From assembly GCF_030848805.1 (NCBI RefSeq), contig NC_092367.1, positions 11,179,591 through 11,243,590 on the forward strand: a stretch of 64,000 nucleotides of DNA. The letters are read 5' to 3'. The notes beneath the pieces were generated by a model. That model did not search any database. It was not told where the DNA came from and worked only from the letters and a program-made list of their open reading frames with translations. The translations under genes were made by a program, and so were the position numbers. How positions within the stretch are numbered: position 1 is the stretch's first letter; every line of letters begins with the position of its first letter. This DNA is from Temnothorax longispinosus. Its lineage: Eukaryota; Arthropoda; Insecta; Hymenoptera; Formicidae. This document shows, piece after piece, positions 32,231 to 42,010 of this stretch.

Positions 32231-33085
32231 GATAAAGCTCTCTTTCATTAAAAATTTCCTGAGATATGTTAAATTTTATCATGACATTTTTAATATAAAA
32301 TATAAGATATCTCATAAAGTATTCACTTTTTGATAACTTTAACTTCATACTTTTATACGTAAAATAATGGAGAAAGGAATCGAATAATAATATTAATTTT
32401 TACATTTGCAATTTTGCAAAATTTAATGCGTCTGTAAAATGCAATAGAATTTTCTAAAATTCATACAAACCTAATTTTTTTAATTTGCAAGGAAAAGTCT
32501 ATATTTTACTATGACTGTCATGACATTTGTGAAAAAAATTATTCCACCCCGTAGAGTGTGTCAAATTATGAATTTTTTGAAAACAAAACATATCCTTATT
32601 TTTGAAAAGAGCGAGAGAGGAAAGATAAATTCAAAATCTAACTGATGCTTCTTAAAGTACAGACTTTACTCTTTAGAACAAAAGACATTTTCAAATACGA
32701 CACTTTTTGCAAGAAATATGCTTATTTAAATTTATGCGAAATTTTGATATAAATTGAAAGTTGCCATAATTTTGACCTGAACATGACACACACTATATAC
32801 ACTTATCATATTTATTTACTTATTCGAGCTTACTTATTTGAGCTAGTCTAGCAGCGCCAAGTTTTTCTGCATTAAATATTGCTTCCTCATCGAAGAAGCT
32901 TAGTTTTCGTAAACTTCGTATATGAACCTTTGATTGCGTATAAAGTTGGGTCTAAAATAAATTTAAAAGAATTATATATGAAATAGGAGTAGAAAAAACT
33001 AAAGAAAAGATTGTTTTTTGAGTTTTTGATGCCAATATGTTTAGAGTGTTCTAAAACGTCAAAAAATTGCGTTAAAAAAATGTCT
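32231..33085. other. No gene seen; AT-rich
   Basis: There is no recognised coding or repeat structure apart from the inverted end at 32846-32861. Confidence 0.4.
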
Positions 33086-33132
33086 GTGTGCGTGCGTGTG
33101 CGTGTGCGTGTGCGTGTGCGTGTGCGTGTGTG
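33084..33132 (+). repeat. GTGTGC simple repeat
   Basis: Alternating GTGTGC/GTGCGT units over about 48 bp. Its translation as repeated VRVR is incidental. Confidence 0.85.
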
Positions 33133-33429
33133 TACGGATTTGATGTCTGTGGTTGCTCTAATTCCCGCAAATTTTGAGATATCGGGCTCAATTTTTTTTT
33201 AATGTAGAATATTATTAAAAAAAGGTTGGTATTGAATTTGGCGATGATCGGTAAAGGGGTTCATTTTTTATAAAATTTTGAATTTTTTGAAAAGTGTTTG
33301 TGGCAACTTTTGCAAATTTTGAGATATCAGATTATTTCTAATTCTATTATATTTTTCAGTCTTTTTTATCCCTATTTCATATATAATCCGTATAAAAGCT
33401 CTGGTGAAAATTAAAGAGAGTGTGGAACG

Positions 33430-33600
33430 GGCTAAGTAAGAGTCAAGCGCTGTTAACGGTGCACAAAGGTTAACTCCTTTATTTATGGTACCTAAATCAA
33501 ATTTTTAAAACCGTACGTTTTGGTCCGAATTATGGACCATCTTCAGCGAGACTACAAACAATCAATAACATAATGCATGTATTGCGTGAGAACTTTTGCG
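33430..33600 (-). mobile_element. Penelope-like terminal fragment with hammerhead-like core
   Basis: On the minus strand CTGAAGA is followed by a perfect six-pair stem TGGTCC/GGACCA and AAAACGT (33515-33546). This mirrors the motif of the Penelope-like element at 25031-25075 but with an exact CUGANGA box. The G of the GAAA box appears as A. No ORF is attached. Limits are approximate. Confidence 0.45.
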
Positions 33601-33611
33601 TGTCACCGCAT

Positions 33612-33805
33612 TGTGTATAGGTCGGTAGGTAGGCTAGAGAGGGGGCGTGAGCAGCGTGCGTAGCGTGCGATAGAACGTACGAGAGTCCAGGCACGCACAA
33701 GGCCAAGACATCTGCAAGGGTATCTGTCAGATACCCTTGCAAGCTAATAAAGATATTGTTATAACCAAGCCGTGGCACGAATCATTTCCACCTGAGTACA
33801 CTACA
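33612..33805 (+). mobile_element. 5' LTR of a Mag-type Gypsy element (start approximate)
   Basis: The end ...GAGTACACTACA is followed by TGGTGTCAGAAGTGGGAT, a typical Gypsy primer-binding site. AATAAA lies at 33747. The start at TGTGTATAGG is my choice by comparison with the 190-bp LTR of the related element at 47868. There is no 3' LTR. Confidence 0.55.
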
Positions 33806-33907
33806 TGGTGTCAGAAGTGGGATCCGTGAGATCCTGCATAACAAGATTCGTCAGAGATCACCTATCGAGAAGTCTGCAATAATATCTTCGAGGCGCTACG
33901 AAAGAAA

Positions 33908-34910
33908 ATGGCGATCGAAGAAGAGAAACCGATGCACGGGATAAAGGTACCAGACCAATTCAACTTCCAAAAACTAGAGCTATGGGACATCTGGATTAAA
34001 CGCTTCCTGCGATATATCTCGGTGACGAATATGACAAATAGACCGGACAAAGAAAAGATTGACCTCCTGTGCTACACTATGGGCGAAAAGGCGGAAGAAA
34101 TATTAACTCAAATCATGCCGTCAATTTCTGCCGGAACGACATTCGATGCCGTCAAACGTAAATTTAATACGTATTTTTCCCCTAAGAGAAATATAGTATT
34201 CGAGAGACACAAGTTCAACTCGTGCGTACAGCAAGCGGACGAATCAGTAGATTTATTCATAACAGCCCTGTACACACCAGCAGAAACGTGCGAGTATGGC
34301 CTACATTAAAAGAAGAGTTGATACGAGATTGTATCGTGATCGGAATTCGAGATACTCGTACGTCAGACGTTTGCAGCTAACCTCGAATTTAACGGTGGAA
34401 AAGGCGATAGAAATGGTTCGCCAAGCGGAAATTCAAGCCAAAGAAAGTAAAGTAATTATAGGCAAGAGGCTATAGGCATCAAGGGGATAAATAAAATTAC
34501 GCAGAAGAAGAAAACTTCGCGTTCGTGGAACAGCAAGTCTTCTTCGAGCTAGGAAGAACAGAAGTGTACCCGATGCGGTTTAGCAAGACACGCAGATATC
34601 AAGAAATGCGCTGAATTCCAGATGCAGAAACTACGAGAAAATGGGCCTTTGGGACAAAAGGTGTCGCTCTAAAAAGATACACTGTATCGAGGGAGAAGAC
34701 GCCGACGATCCTGCTTTTCTGGGTAAAGTGTACGATGACTCGGTAGACGGAGAGTTCACTGTAAAGGTTGCTATCCAAGAATTAGATATGAAATTAGATT
34801 TTGTTATTGATACTGGCGCAGACGTATCTTGTATTTCAGATAATTGTATACCAAAACATTTTCGCTGTTACGTACGGAAATTTTATACTAAATTTCGGAC
34901 GACACGTTGA
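33908..34910 (+). pseudogene. Mag-type Gypsy gag-protease fragment
   Basis: The gag ORF (33908-34309) begins MAIEEEKPMHGIKVPDQF and shows the capsid pattern WDIWIKRFLRY...YFSPKRNIVFERHKF, then shifts frame. A zinc knuckle (CTRCGLARHADIKKC) lies near 34569. The protease keeps its active site DTGAD near 34813, then similarity ends near 34910. Reverse transcriptase, RNase H and integrase are absent. It is antisense to PFAS within its intron. At least two frameshifts and a stop make it inactive. Confidence 0.8.
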
Positions 34911-34959
34911 AAATTTTGAACGCTTAGACGACGCACGTTAGCTCGGAATTCCGAAAGAA

Positions 34960-35520
34960 CGGTCGGGTCAATGTAAATGTTTAGGTTATCTTATCGGAGT
35001 CCGTTGAAGGGCTGGGGGCCAGATGGGCCCAAAACTACGCTTCTAGAATGTTCTAGAAGCTTCTAGAATACCTCCCCCCTTAAGACGCGTAGGAAAAGGG
35101 CGGAAATCTCGCGCGAGAGATTCCGGTCTTTTTCGGGTATAAATAGGGCGGAAAAACGCCGCAAAAAGCAGATAAGTTTTAACTTCGGTCTTGACTAGAC
35201 AATGTTCTAGAAGCTTCTAGAATACCTCCCCCCTTAAAACGCGTAGGAAAAGGGCGGGAATCTCGCGCGAGAGATTCCGGTCTTTTTCGGGTATAAATAG
35301 GGCGGAAAAACGCCGCGGAAAGCAGATAAGTTTTAACTTCGGTCTTGACTAGACATAGTTCTCAGACTCTCTCCTAACTCTTATTCGATTTCCTACGTTC
35401 CACTCAACGCTAAGTTCGAGCATTCGCGCTCAATTCTGGGACTTAGTCCCTGTACTCTCATACCTTATAAGACCGCGCTTCACGCACAAGTTGTACTGAG
35501 ATTTTTAGAATAAAGGTAAG
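34960..35520 (+). promoter_or_regulatory. Gypsy LTR promoter with duplicated heat-shock-element array
   Basis: At 35041-35068 six inverted TTC/GAA pentamers alternate with perfect 5-bp phasing, the consensus heat-shock-factor site. Four more lie at 35205-35222. Each array is followed about 70 bp downstream by a TATA box (TATAAATA at 35138 and 35292). The whole unit, 35047-35200, is repeated in tandem at 35201-35354 (154-bp period). AATAAA follows near 35510. This stretch precedes the gag of the Gypsy element, so it is probably its 5' LTR. Exact LTR ends are not resolved. Heat-inducible transcription is inferred. Confidence 0.7.
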
Positions 35521-36461
35521 ATAAGTTTGAAAAGGAACGAGTTTGAAAATCTGGAATCTCATCTCGTATTCTTAATCAATCACTTCTGGCATTCCGACTC
35601 GCAGTTTCCGCTGACAAAGCGTGGCGATCTGTGCTGGGGCGCTGACGAAGAGTGTGGCGAACCGGTACTTTCGCTGTCGAAAGCGTGGCGATTACGGGGT
35701 TGGTTTCCAGAAAAGACAATGATCACGATAAATTCCCGAAATTAAATTTGACCTCTACGTTGACGATTTGAGCGCTGACGAAGAGTGTGGCGAGCAGAGT
35801 GTGTGGCGGATTGGTTTTAAAGCGCTGCCAAAGAGTGTGGCGAGCTTAAAATTCATTTTCGTGAACGCGGTTGAATGACGAAAAAAGGAAGTAGGCGAAT
35901 TAAACGAATCAGATTCCAAATTAAACAAGCAGTCATTTCTAATCAAGATCCTCTCCCCTTCTTCCAACAATTGCAACAATTAGAAAACGCACCTCCATTT
36001 AAACCTATTCCTGTCGACTTCGACATCGATTATCCTCATTACAACCAAATAAATAAAAGTGATCCTCGTTATAAAGTTTATAAACTTAGATATCTTTTCG
36101 GTCCCGAATAACAAAAGCAATAACAACAACAATAATAATATCCTTCACACGACTTGTCCAAATCCCTGGTAAATTGCTTAAATGCATTGACAAAAAACGG
36201 ACCAATAATAACAGTCAGAACGTGACATAAAGGTGACAGCGGTGGGATAATAAAAGTTGTGTAGAAAAGTAATAAAAGTGAAAAACAAAAATCATGACAA
36301 CGCGCACGCCACATAAAGATCATAACAAACAATTAGTTCAACAATTACAGCAGACAGTAGCAAATCAATCGAACACACCTAGTCGGCGCCACAAAATCCA
36401 GGAATGGTAATTAACAATAAGTAACTATTTACATTTTTCAATTAAAGATGCCTTAGAGACC
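35521..36461 (+). other. Gypsy leader with GCTGACGAAGAGTGTGGCGA repeats
   Basis: The phrase GCTGACGAAGAGTGTGGCGA or a close variant occurs near 35641, 35772 and 35823. TGTGGCGA resembles the start of a Gypsy primer-binding site, so part may be duplicated LTR/leader junctions. The short ORF 35875-36111 is unrecognised. Confidence 0.4.
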
Positions 36462-37574
36462 GTGCCGAGTTACGATGGAGGAAATATTCCGTTCGTATAT
36501 TTTGTCGAGGGTTGCGAGGAAGCACTCAGCATGGTTATACCGTCACAAGAAATAAATCTAGTTCGCGCAGTACGTAATAAATTAAAAGGTGACGCGCATA
36601 GATTTATTCTCGGGAAAACATTTAACAGCATGCAAGAATGGGTAGAATTTTTAAGGACAAAATACGGTCCTAGAGAAACAGTTTATGAAGCCCAAGGACG
36701 ATTAGCTTACTTATGCCAAAAGAAAGACAAAAAAGTAGTTACATATGCAAATCGCGTCCGAGAATTAGGGAAGCGTATACCCGATGCTCAGAAAAGAGAA
36801 ACAGGATTACTAAGCACCGAATTCCAAAATTCAATCGAGAAACATTTAAAAATGAGTTTCTTACGCGGATTAAATAAAGAAATTGTAATATCAAAAAAAG
36901 GTACGTTCGAGGAAATCGAGAGCCGCGCGATAGAAGCCGAAAAAGAATTAGAAACAATAAACATGATAAGACGCATTATGCTCGTGGAAAGCGCGCCCGC
37001 CGAAAAGAAAGCCCCGACGCGCCGTGTAGAAGCCGAGACCGTCGTTTATCAGTACTGTCATAAAAAAGGGCACACAGCAGATAAATGCTGGCAAATCAAT
37101 AAACCAGAAGGAAATAACGAAAATCGAAATGGATCCGGTTATTCACGAAATAATGTCAACAACAACAATAACTATAATAATAATAACCGTAGACAGCCAT
37201 CGTTCTCGGGTGCTCAAAACTCGAATAATCAAAATTTTAACAACCAAAATTTCAACAACCAAGATTTTAATAATCAAAATTCTAACAACCAAAATTTTAA
37301 CAACCGAAATTTTAACCAAAATTTGAACAGTCAAAATTTTAACAATCAAAGTTTCAATAATCAAAATGCAACGGTAACGTGTAGATATGGCAAGAAACCC
37401 GGTCATACATTAGAAGAGTGTCGTAAACGTGCATATAATAACGGTCTCCGTCAGAACTCACAACCTCAGGGAAACGAGCGAACTCCCGCGAGGACAGGGG
37501 CAGCCCCGGGAAACACGCAGACTCGCCCCACTCGAATAATAGCAGGGGAACCAGAGTCGGTTACCGAGCAGTAA
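36462..37574 (+). CDS. Gypsy (17.6/297-like) gag polyprotein, decayed knuckles
   Basis: This is a capsid-type protein: residues 1-180 carry the alpha-helical gag core (PSYDGGNIPFVYFVEGCEEA, then SMQEWVEFLRTKYGPRETVY). There are two zinc-knuckle regions, each missing one cysteine: YQYCHKKGHTADKC near residue 196 (first Cys replaced by Tyr) and CRYGKKPGHTLEEC near 306 (second Cys replaced by Gly). Between them lies a low-complexity N/Q/F tract of repeated NNQNF. The start codon in this frame reads GTG at 36462; the open frame may extend upstream. Gag assembles the retrotransposon particle in the cytoplasm. Lost zinc ligands predict poor RNA packaging. Confidence 0.75.
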   Translation: MPSYDGGNIPFVYFVEGCEEALSMVIPSQEINLVRAVRNKLKGDAHRFILGKTFNSMQEWVEFLRTKYGPRETVYEAQGRLAYLCQKKDKKVVTYANRVRELGKRIPDAQKRETGLLSTEFQNSIEKHLKMSFLRGLNKEIVISKKGTFEEIESRAIEAEKELETINMIRRIMLVESAPAEKKAPTRRVEAETVVYQYCHKKGHTADKCWQINKPEGNNENRNGSGYSRNNVNNNNNYNNNNRRQPSFSGAQNSNNQNFNNQNFNNQDFNNQNSNNQNFNNRNFNQNLNSQNFNNQSFNNQNATVTCRYGKKPGHTLEECRKRAYNNGLRQNSQPQGNERTPARTGAAPGNTQTRPTRIIAGEPESVTEQ

Positions 37575-38125
37575 ACATAAATAGAAGACGTTCCGTCAGT
37601 GAAATTAACAGGGCCGAATTTTACAGAAGATTTAAAATTTTTAGTAGACAGTGTATCAGGACCGAATATTATTAAAAAGAATTCCGTTACTCCCGATACC
37701 ATAGTGGATAAAAACGAAATTCTAAACTTAGTGGAATTACGACGCACCATGTGACCACCTTAGAGCTGGCACAGGTAGATATCTTCGGATGTCCAGTCAA
37801 TTTTCATTTAGTCGAAAACGATTTTCCAATTCCGCAAAATAAGATTTTGGGGTCAAATTTCTTTAAACAATTTCGAACAAAAGTCATTTATGAACAAAAT
37901 CAATTAGAATGGAATAACGTTAGTATACCTTTTGAAGAAAAAGAAGAAACCTTCACTATTCCTGCGAGAGCAATTTCGTACATGCGTGTTAATATCGCAA
38001 ATCTAGAGTTGAAAAAAGAATATGTACCGCGGTTAAGCGTAACGAAAGGTGTTTACTTAAGAAACGCCTTAGTTAAAGTACAAGATGCGAAGGCATATCT
38101 GCAAGTAATAAATACTAACGATTAA
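37575..38125 (+). pseudogene. Gypsy protease region, active site altered
   Basis: In the frame after gag the catalytic motif expected as DTG reads DSVSG (FLVDSVSGPNIIKK, near 37640). A stop near 37752 precedes a second open segment (37751-38125) that holds the protease C-terminal half (NKILGSNFFKQF) and a spacer. Protease is needed to mature Gag-Pol, so this copy is unlikely to be autonomous. Confidence 0.65.
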
Positions 38126-38134
38126 GAAGAAAGG

Positions 38135-39892
38135 GTGTTTATCCCTACAATTAAAATATATGAGTTTGAGACGGATGAAAATCGTAATTCAGATTTGAAT
38201 TCTAATCCAAATCCTAATTCTAACTCAAATTCTAACTCGAATTCTAATTCAAAATCAAATTCTAACTCAAACTCGAATTCAAATTCTAACTCTAATTCAA
38301 ATTCTAAATCAAATTCGAATTCAAATTCTAATTCCAAATCAAAATCAAATTCTAACTCAAACTCGAATTCGAATTCTAACTCCAATTCTAACTCTAATTC
38401 AAATTCTAAATCAAATTCGAATTCAAATTTTAATTCAAATTCTAATTCTAATTCTAATTCTAATTCTAATTCTAATTCTAATTCTAATTCTACGTCAAAT
38501 TCAAACTCAAGCTCTAATTTAATTCCTAAATCCAAAAAGTCTAGAAAATCAAGTTCGAGATCATGTTTTTATATGAAACAAAATAGAAAAAATAAAATAA
38601 TGCAATTGCTAAGATTAACGCATTTAAATGCTGAAGAACGATTGCATGTCGTGAAACTAATAGAAAGAAATGCGGATATTTTTCATTTACCGGGAGAAAA
38701 ACTCGATCATACAAATGTTTTAAAACACCAAATTCCGACGGTGAACGAAATACCAATTCACACACGACAATATAGATTTCCGGTAATCCATAAGGAAAAG
38801 ATAAATAGGCAAGTTAATGAATTGTTGGATCAAAACATAATTAAGCCATCGAAATCTCCATACAATACGCCTGTGTGGATAGTTCCTAAAAAACCAGACT
38901 CGAAAGGAAATAAACAATGGAGAATGGTATTAGATTTTCGCGATCTAAATGATAAAACAATAGGTGATGCGTACCCGCTTCCAAATATAACGGAAATATT
39001 AGATCAGTTAGGCGGTGCAAAATACTTTTCAATCTTTGACCTGGCTTCGGGTTTCCACCAGATACAAATGCACCCCGACAATAGTCATAAAACAGCTTTT
39101 TCAACACCATACGGACATTACGAGTGGGATCGCATGCCTTTCGGTCTAAAGAATGCACCTGCGACTTTTCAAAGACTAATGGATAGAATATTAATCGGGA
39201 TACAGGGAAATGAAATTTTTGTATATCTAGACGACATAGTATTATATGCAAGCTTTCTTACAGAACACGCGATTAAATTTGAAAAAATAGCTGCGCGATT
39301 GCGTGCAGCAAACCTAAAATTACAACCAGAGAAATGCAAATTTTTAAGAAAAGAAGTTACTTATTTAGGGTACATAATAGGAGAAAATGGAGTTCGACCA
39401 GATCCTAAAAAGATAGAAGCAGTTCAAAATTTTCCGATACCTAAAAATGCGAAAAATGTAAAACAATTTCTCGGATTAGCTGGATATTACCGCAGATTTA
39501 TTATACAAGGATTTTCAAAAATAGCTAAACCATTAACTAATTTGCTGAAAAAGGATATTGATTTTAACTGGGGAAATAAAGAACAAGAAAATTTTAATGT
39601 GTTGAAAAACGCGCTTTGTCAGGAACCGATATTACAGTACCCCGATTTTACTTAATCCTTTTCTTCTAACGACTGACGCATCTGGAACTGCAATTGGCGC
39701 GATTTTTAGTCAAGGACAGGTAGGAAAAGATCAACCGATAAGTTATGCCTCTCGAGTATTAAACGATGCCGAGAAAAATTATTCAACAATAGAGAAGGAA
39801 TTATTAGCGATAGTGTACGCTGTACAACATTTTAGACCATATCTTTACGGTAAAAAATTTAAATTAATAACCGATCATAAACCGTTAACTGG
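38135..39892 (+). CDS. Gypsy reverse transcriptase with Asn-Ser linker; RNase H truncated
   Basis: Residues 13-130 form an almost pure Asn-Ser tract (repeated NSNSNS, with K, P, T and F substitutions), followed by a basic stretch. The reverse transcriptase spans about residues 160-430: HQIPTVNEIPIHTRQYRFP, DLASGFHQIQMHP, FGLKNAPATFQRLMD and the catalytic YLDDIV near 363-368. A stop or frameshift near 39655 separates the RNase H start (LTTDASGTAIGAIFSQGQ, STIEKELLAIVYAV, ITDHKPLT), which ends near 39892. Integrase and 3' LTR are missing. The polymerase core motifs themselves look intact. This is an endogenous retroelement remnant in sense on the plus strand. Confidence 0.85.
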
Positions 39893-40440
39893 AAGTGAAG
39901 AGGAAGAAAACGCACATGGTGGTAGTACCCAGGGAGAAACGCGAGATCGGATAGACGTCTATTAGATGTCGGAGCCATCTAATCTAAAACAACGTCTAGA
40001 AATATCTTAATTAGACGTTATGTGATTTTATGCCACTGCGTTTTCTTAGAGACAGTTCAAACCTAATATTCACACAATAACGGTGCATTGTTCATAAAAC
40101 ACTTTTTTGAGCTCAATTTACTTTTCGACATCTAATAAACATCTAATAGACGTCTAAGTAAATGACACGTAATGAATTTGAAAAGACGTCTAATCGACAT
40201 CGATACGACGTCGATATCGGCGCGTGCAGGCGGCTACTTCGCTCTGCTGCTGCTAAATATAATTATATATACACAATAATTGATATTAATTAATCTTTAA
40301 TTAAAATTAGACTTACGGAATGCTGTACGTTATAGTGATTGATTTTTTCGCGGGCGTCATTATTAGCTAATTAATGCTGGTTATTAATATTTGATTGTCT
40401 ACACTGGCGTCGCGCCCTTTTACCGCGCGTAAAGAGCCTA
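39893..40440. other. Transposon-like sequence rich in AGACGTCTAAT words
   Basis: GACGTCTAATAGACGTC-type palindromes recur at about 39953-40020 and 40135-40205, with a relative at 44800. The Gypsy breaks off at its edge, so this is probably an inserted element. No protein is seen. Confidence 0.4.
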
Positions 40441-41175
40441 TAGGAGAGAGTAGCACCAACACGCCACTCTCTGATTGACTGGAGTAAACGTTACGTGACC
40501 AATGAGCGCCTCTCTAGCTCTCTCCTAGAAGCTCACTCTAATCGCGCGGGAAACGTTGTTGTTCTCGCGTCTCGTGCAGTCCCGTCGTCCTGTGTCCTGT
40601 GTGTGTGTGCAACAACCGACTAAAGAGTTTCGGTCGTGCGCCCGTGGATCCGCGTTCCCATCGCGTTTCGGGTTTTATCTCGACCAGCGTCGGTTGTGAT
40701 ACGTATGCGACGCATCCGTGCCGGGTGGTGACAATCACGAGCGGGTTCGGGCCAGATCTGGCCGTGCGTGTTTTGCCGTGTTTCGGCCGGGGCGTTAATA
40801 GTCGTGGGTCCGCGGATCCGCGTTTCCACTGTGTTTGGGGGTTTTCGTGGTGGTGTTCGGGTTCTGGCCGGAACTAGAGCAATTATATATTTGGAACTTC
40901 GCGACGCATATTGCGTAGAACCCGACTGTATAATTGCGAACTGGATTTTTTTTGTTCACCTGGACTCATCCGTTACACTTCGATGTGCCGATATTGGTCT
41001 GATTTTTCGATTTGAGATTGTTTTATGCAAGTTTTATGCCTTTGGATTTAGTATACGGGCCGTATTGACCTCCGTCGGGAGGCAGCTAGGAGCCTTAGCA
41101 AACAAAGAAGAAGAGAAGAAATCGACTAAAGATCAATCGAAATGGATAAAACAGAAAAACCGCCGGTAAGTACAG
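40441..41175 (+). other. GC-rich exon-like stretch ending in ATG and a splice-donor consensus
   Basis: A CpG-rich stretch with TCTCGCGTCTCGTGCAGTC-type leader sequence runs to an ATG at 41141 (MDKTEKPP). It is followed by GTAAGTACAG, a strong 5' splice site. It looks like the first exon of a gene or autonomous transposon on the plus strand, but no downstream exon was found. A retroelement leader is the alternative. Confidence 0.3.
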
Positions 41176-41257
41176 TAGTACACATTATTTTCCCAAGGAA
41201 AAATTATTGCGCTTGTTGCAATGTGATCGTAAACTTGTGTCGTGTATCCTAAAATGA

Positions 41258-41393
41258 GGTTATATTATGCTGTTCATGTTTTACTCTTCTAAGGCTGCGT
41301 TTCGATATTTACTGCAAGTACTGAAAATCTATAGTTATTTACATCACATATGCTATAGATTTTCAGTACTCGCAGTGAATATCGGAACGCAGC
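41258..41393. mobile_element. Hairpin MITE (AGGCTGCGTTTCG) with flanking inverted copy at 44885
   Basis: The core 41292-41394 folds on itself: AGGCTGCGTTTCGATATTTA mirrored by ...GAATATCGGAACGCAGCCT. The left 76 bp (41258-41333) is also the reverse complement of 44885-44962, flank included. The larger arrangement may therefore be a 3.7-kb element or two MITE copies. Confidence 0.55.
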
Positions 41394-42010
41394 CTATCAA
41401 TAATAATAAAGATTTGCTCTTAGGTTATTTTAGTCCTCTTATCAAGAGGCACGGTAGTGTCTCGTGCCAAGTACACGCGGAGCGAGACCGACCGTGACTC
41501 TTTTACGCGACGCGACGGGTTGCGAGTACCCGAGATGTTGAGATCTCGATAACGAGTGAACGGATCAAGTTCTAAGTAGGCTTGATCGATAGCTTGGGGT
41601 CCAATTAGGGGGGAGTTTCTCTCATAATATTCCGCTACGTGCCCTACGAGCGGAGATATTGCGACGCAAAGTCAAAATGTGAAAAATTTTATTTAAAGAT
41701 ACTTCTCCTAACGCCGACGTCTCAATATTATTATGATTTATATTAGAGAAATGTCACTTTCACTTTTTCGACGCTGGCGGCGCAGGTATCGCCAGTTTCG
41801 ATATCGCGCGCATATTTCGAAATTAGGTCGATAGACTTATCGGTCAGGAGGAAGATTTCTATTTAGGTGAATTAGGTATATATATAATATATATTGAGTC
41901 AATTGCTTCATGTTTACCTGGAGAGATTTCGTATCCTTATTACATCGTATTACCACCGCTGCCGGAAAAGAAGGTTCTCTACGCTTGGCAGAAAGTGCCG
42001 CTAGGGAATT

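Larger units (their letters stand above)
28199..32861. mobile_element. Stretch bounded by 16-bp inverted CTTGGCGCTGCTAGAC
   Basis: The perfect 16-bp inverted pair lies at 28199-28214 and 32846-32861. A short relative at 44497-44622 has the same ends. The interior contains a Copia fragment and a large palindrome, so the original element was far smaller. It may alternatively be two separate copies in opposite orientation. Confidence 0.45.

Noticed and set aside
38122..38535. Minus-strand ORF rich in Glu, Leu and Phe
   Set aside because: It is the antisense of the Asn-Ser tract in the Gypsy polyprotein; composition alone explains it.
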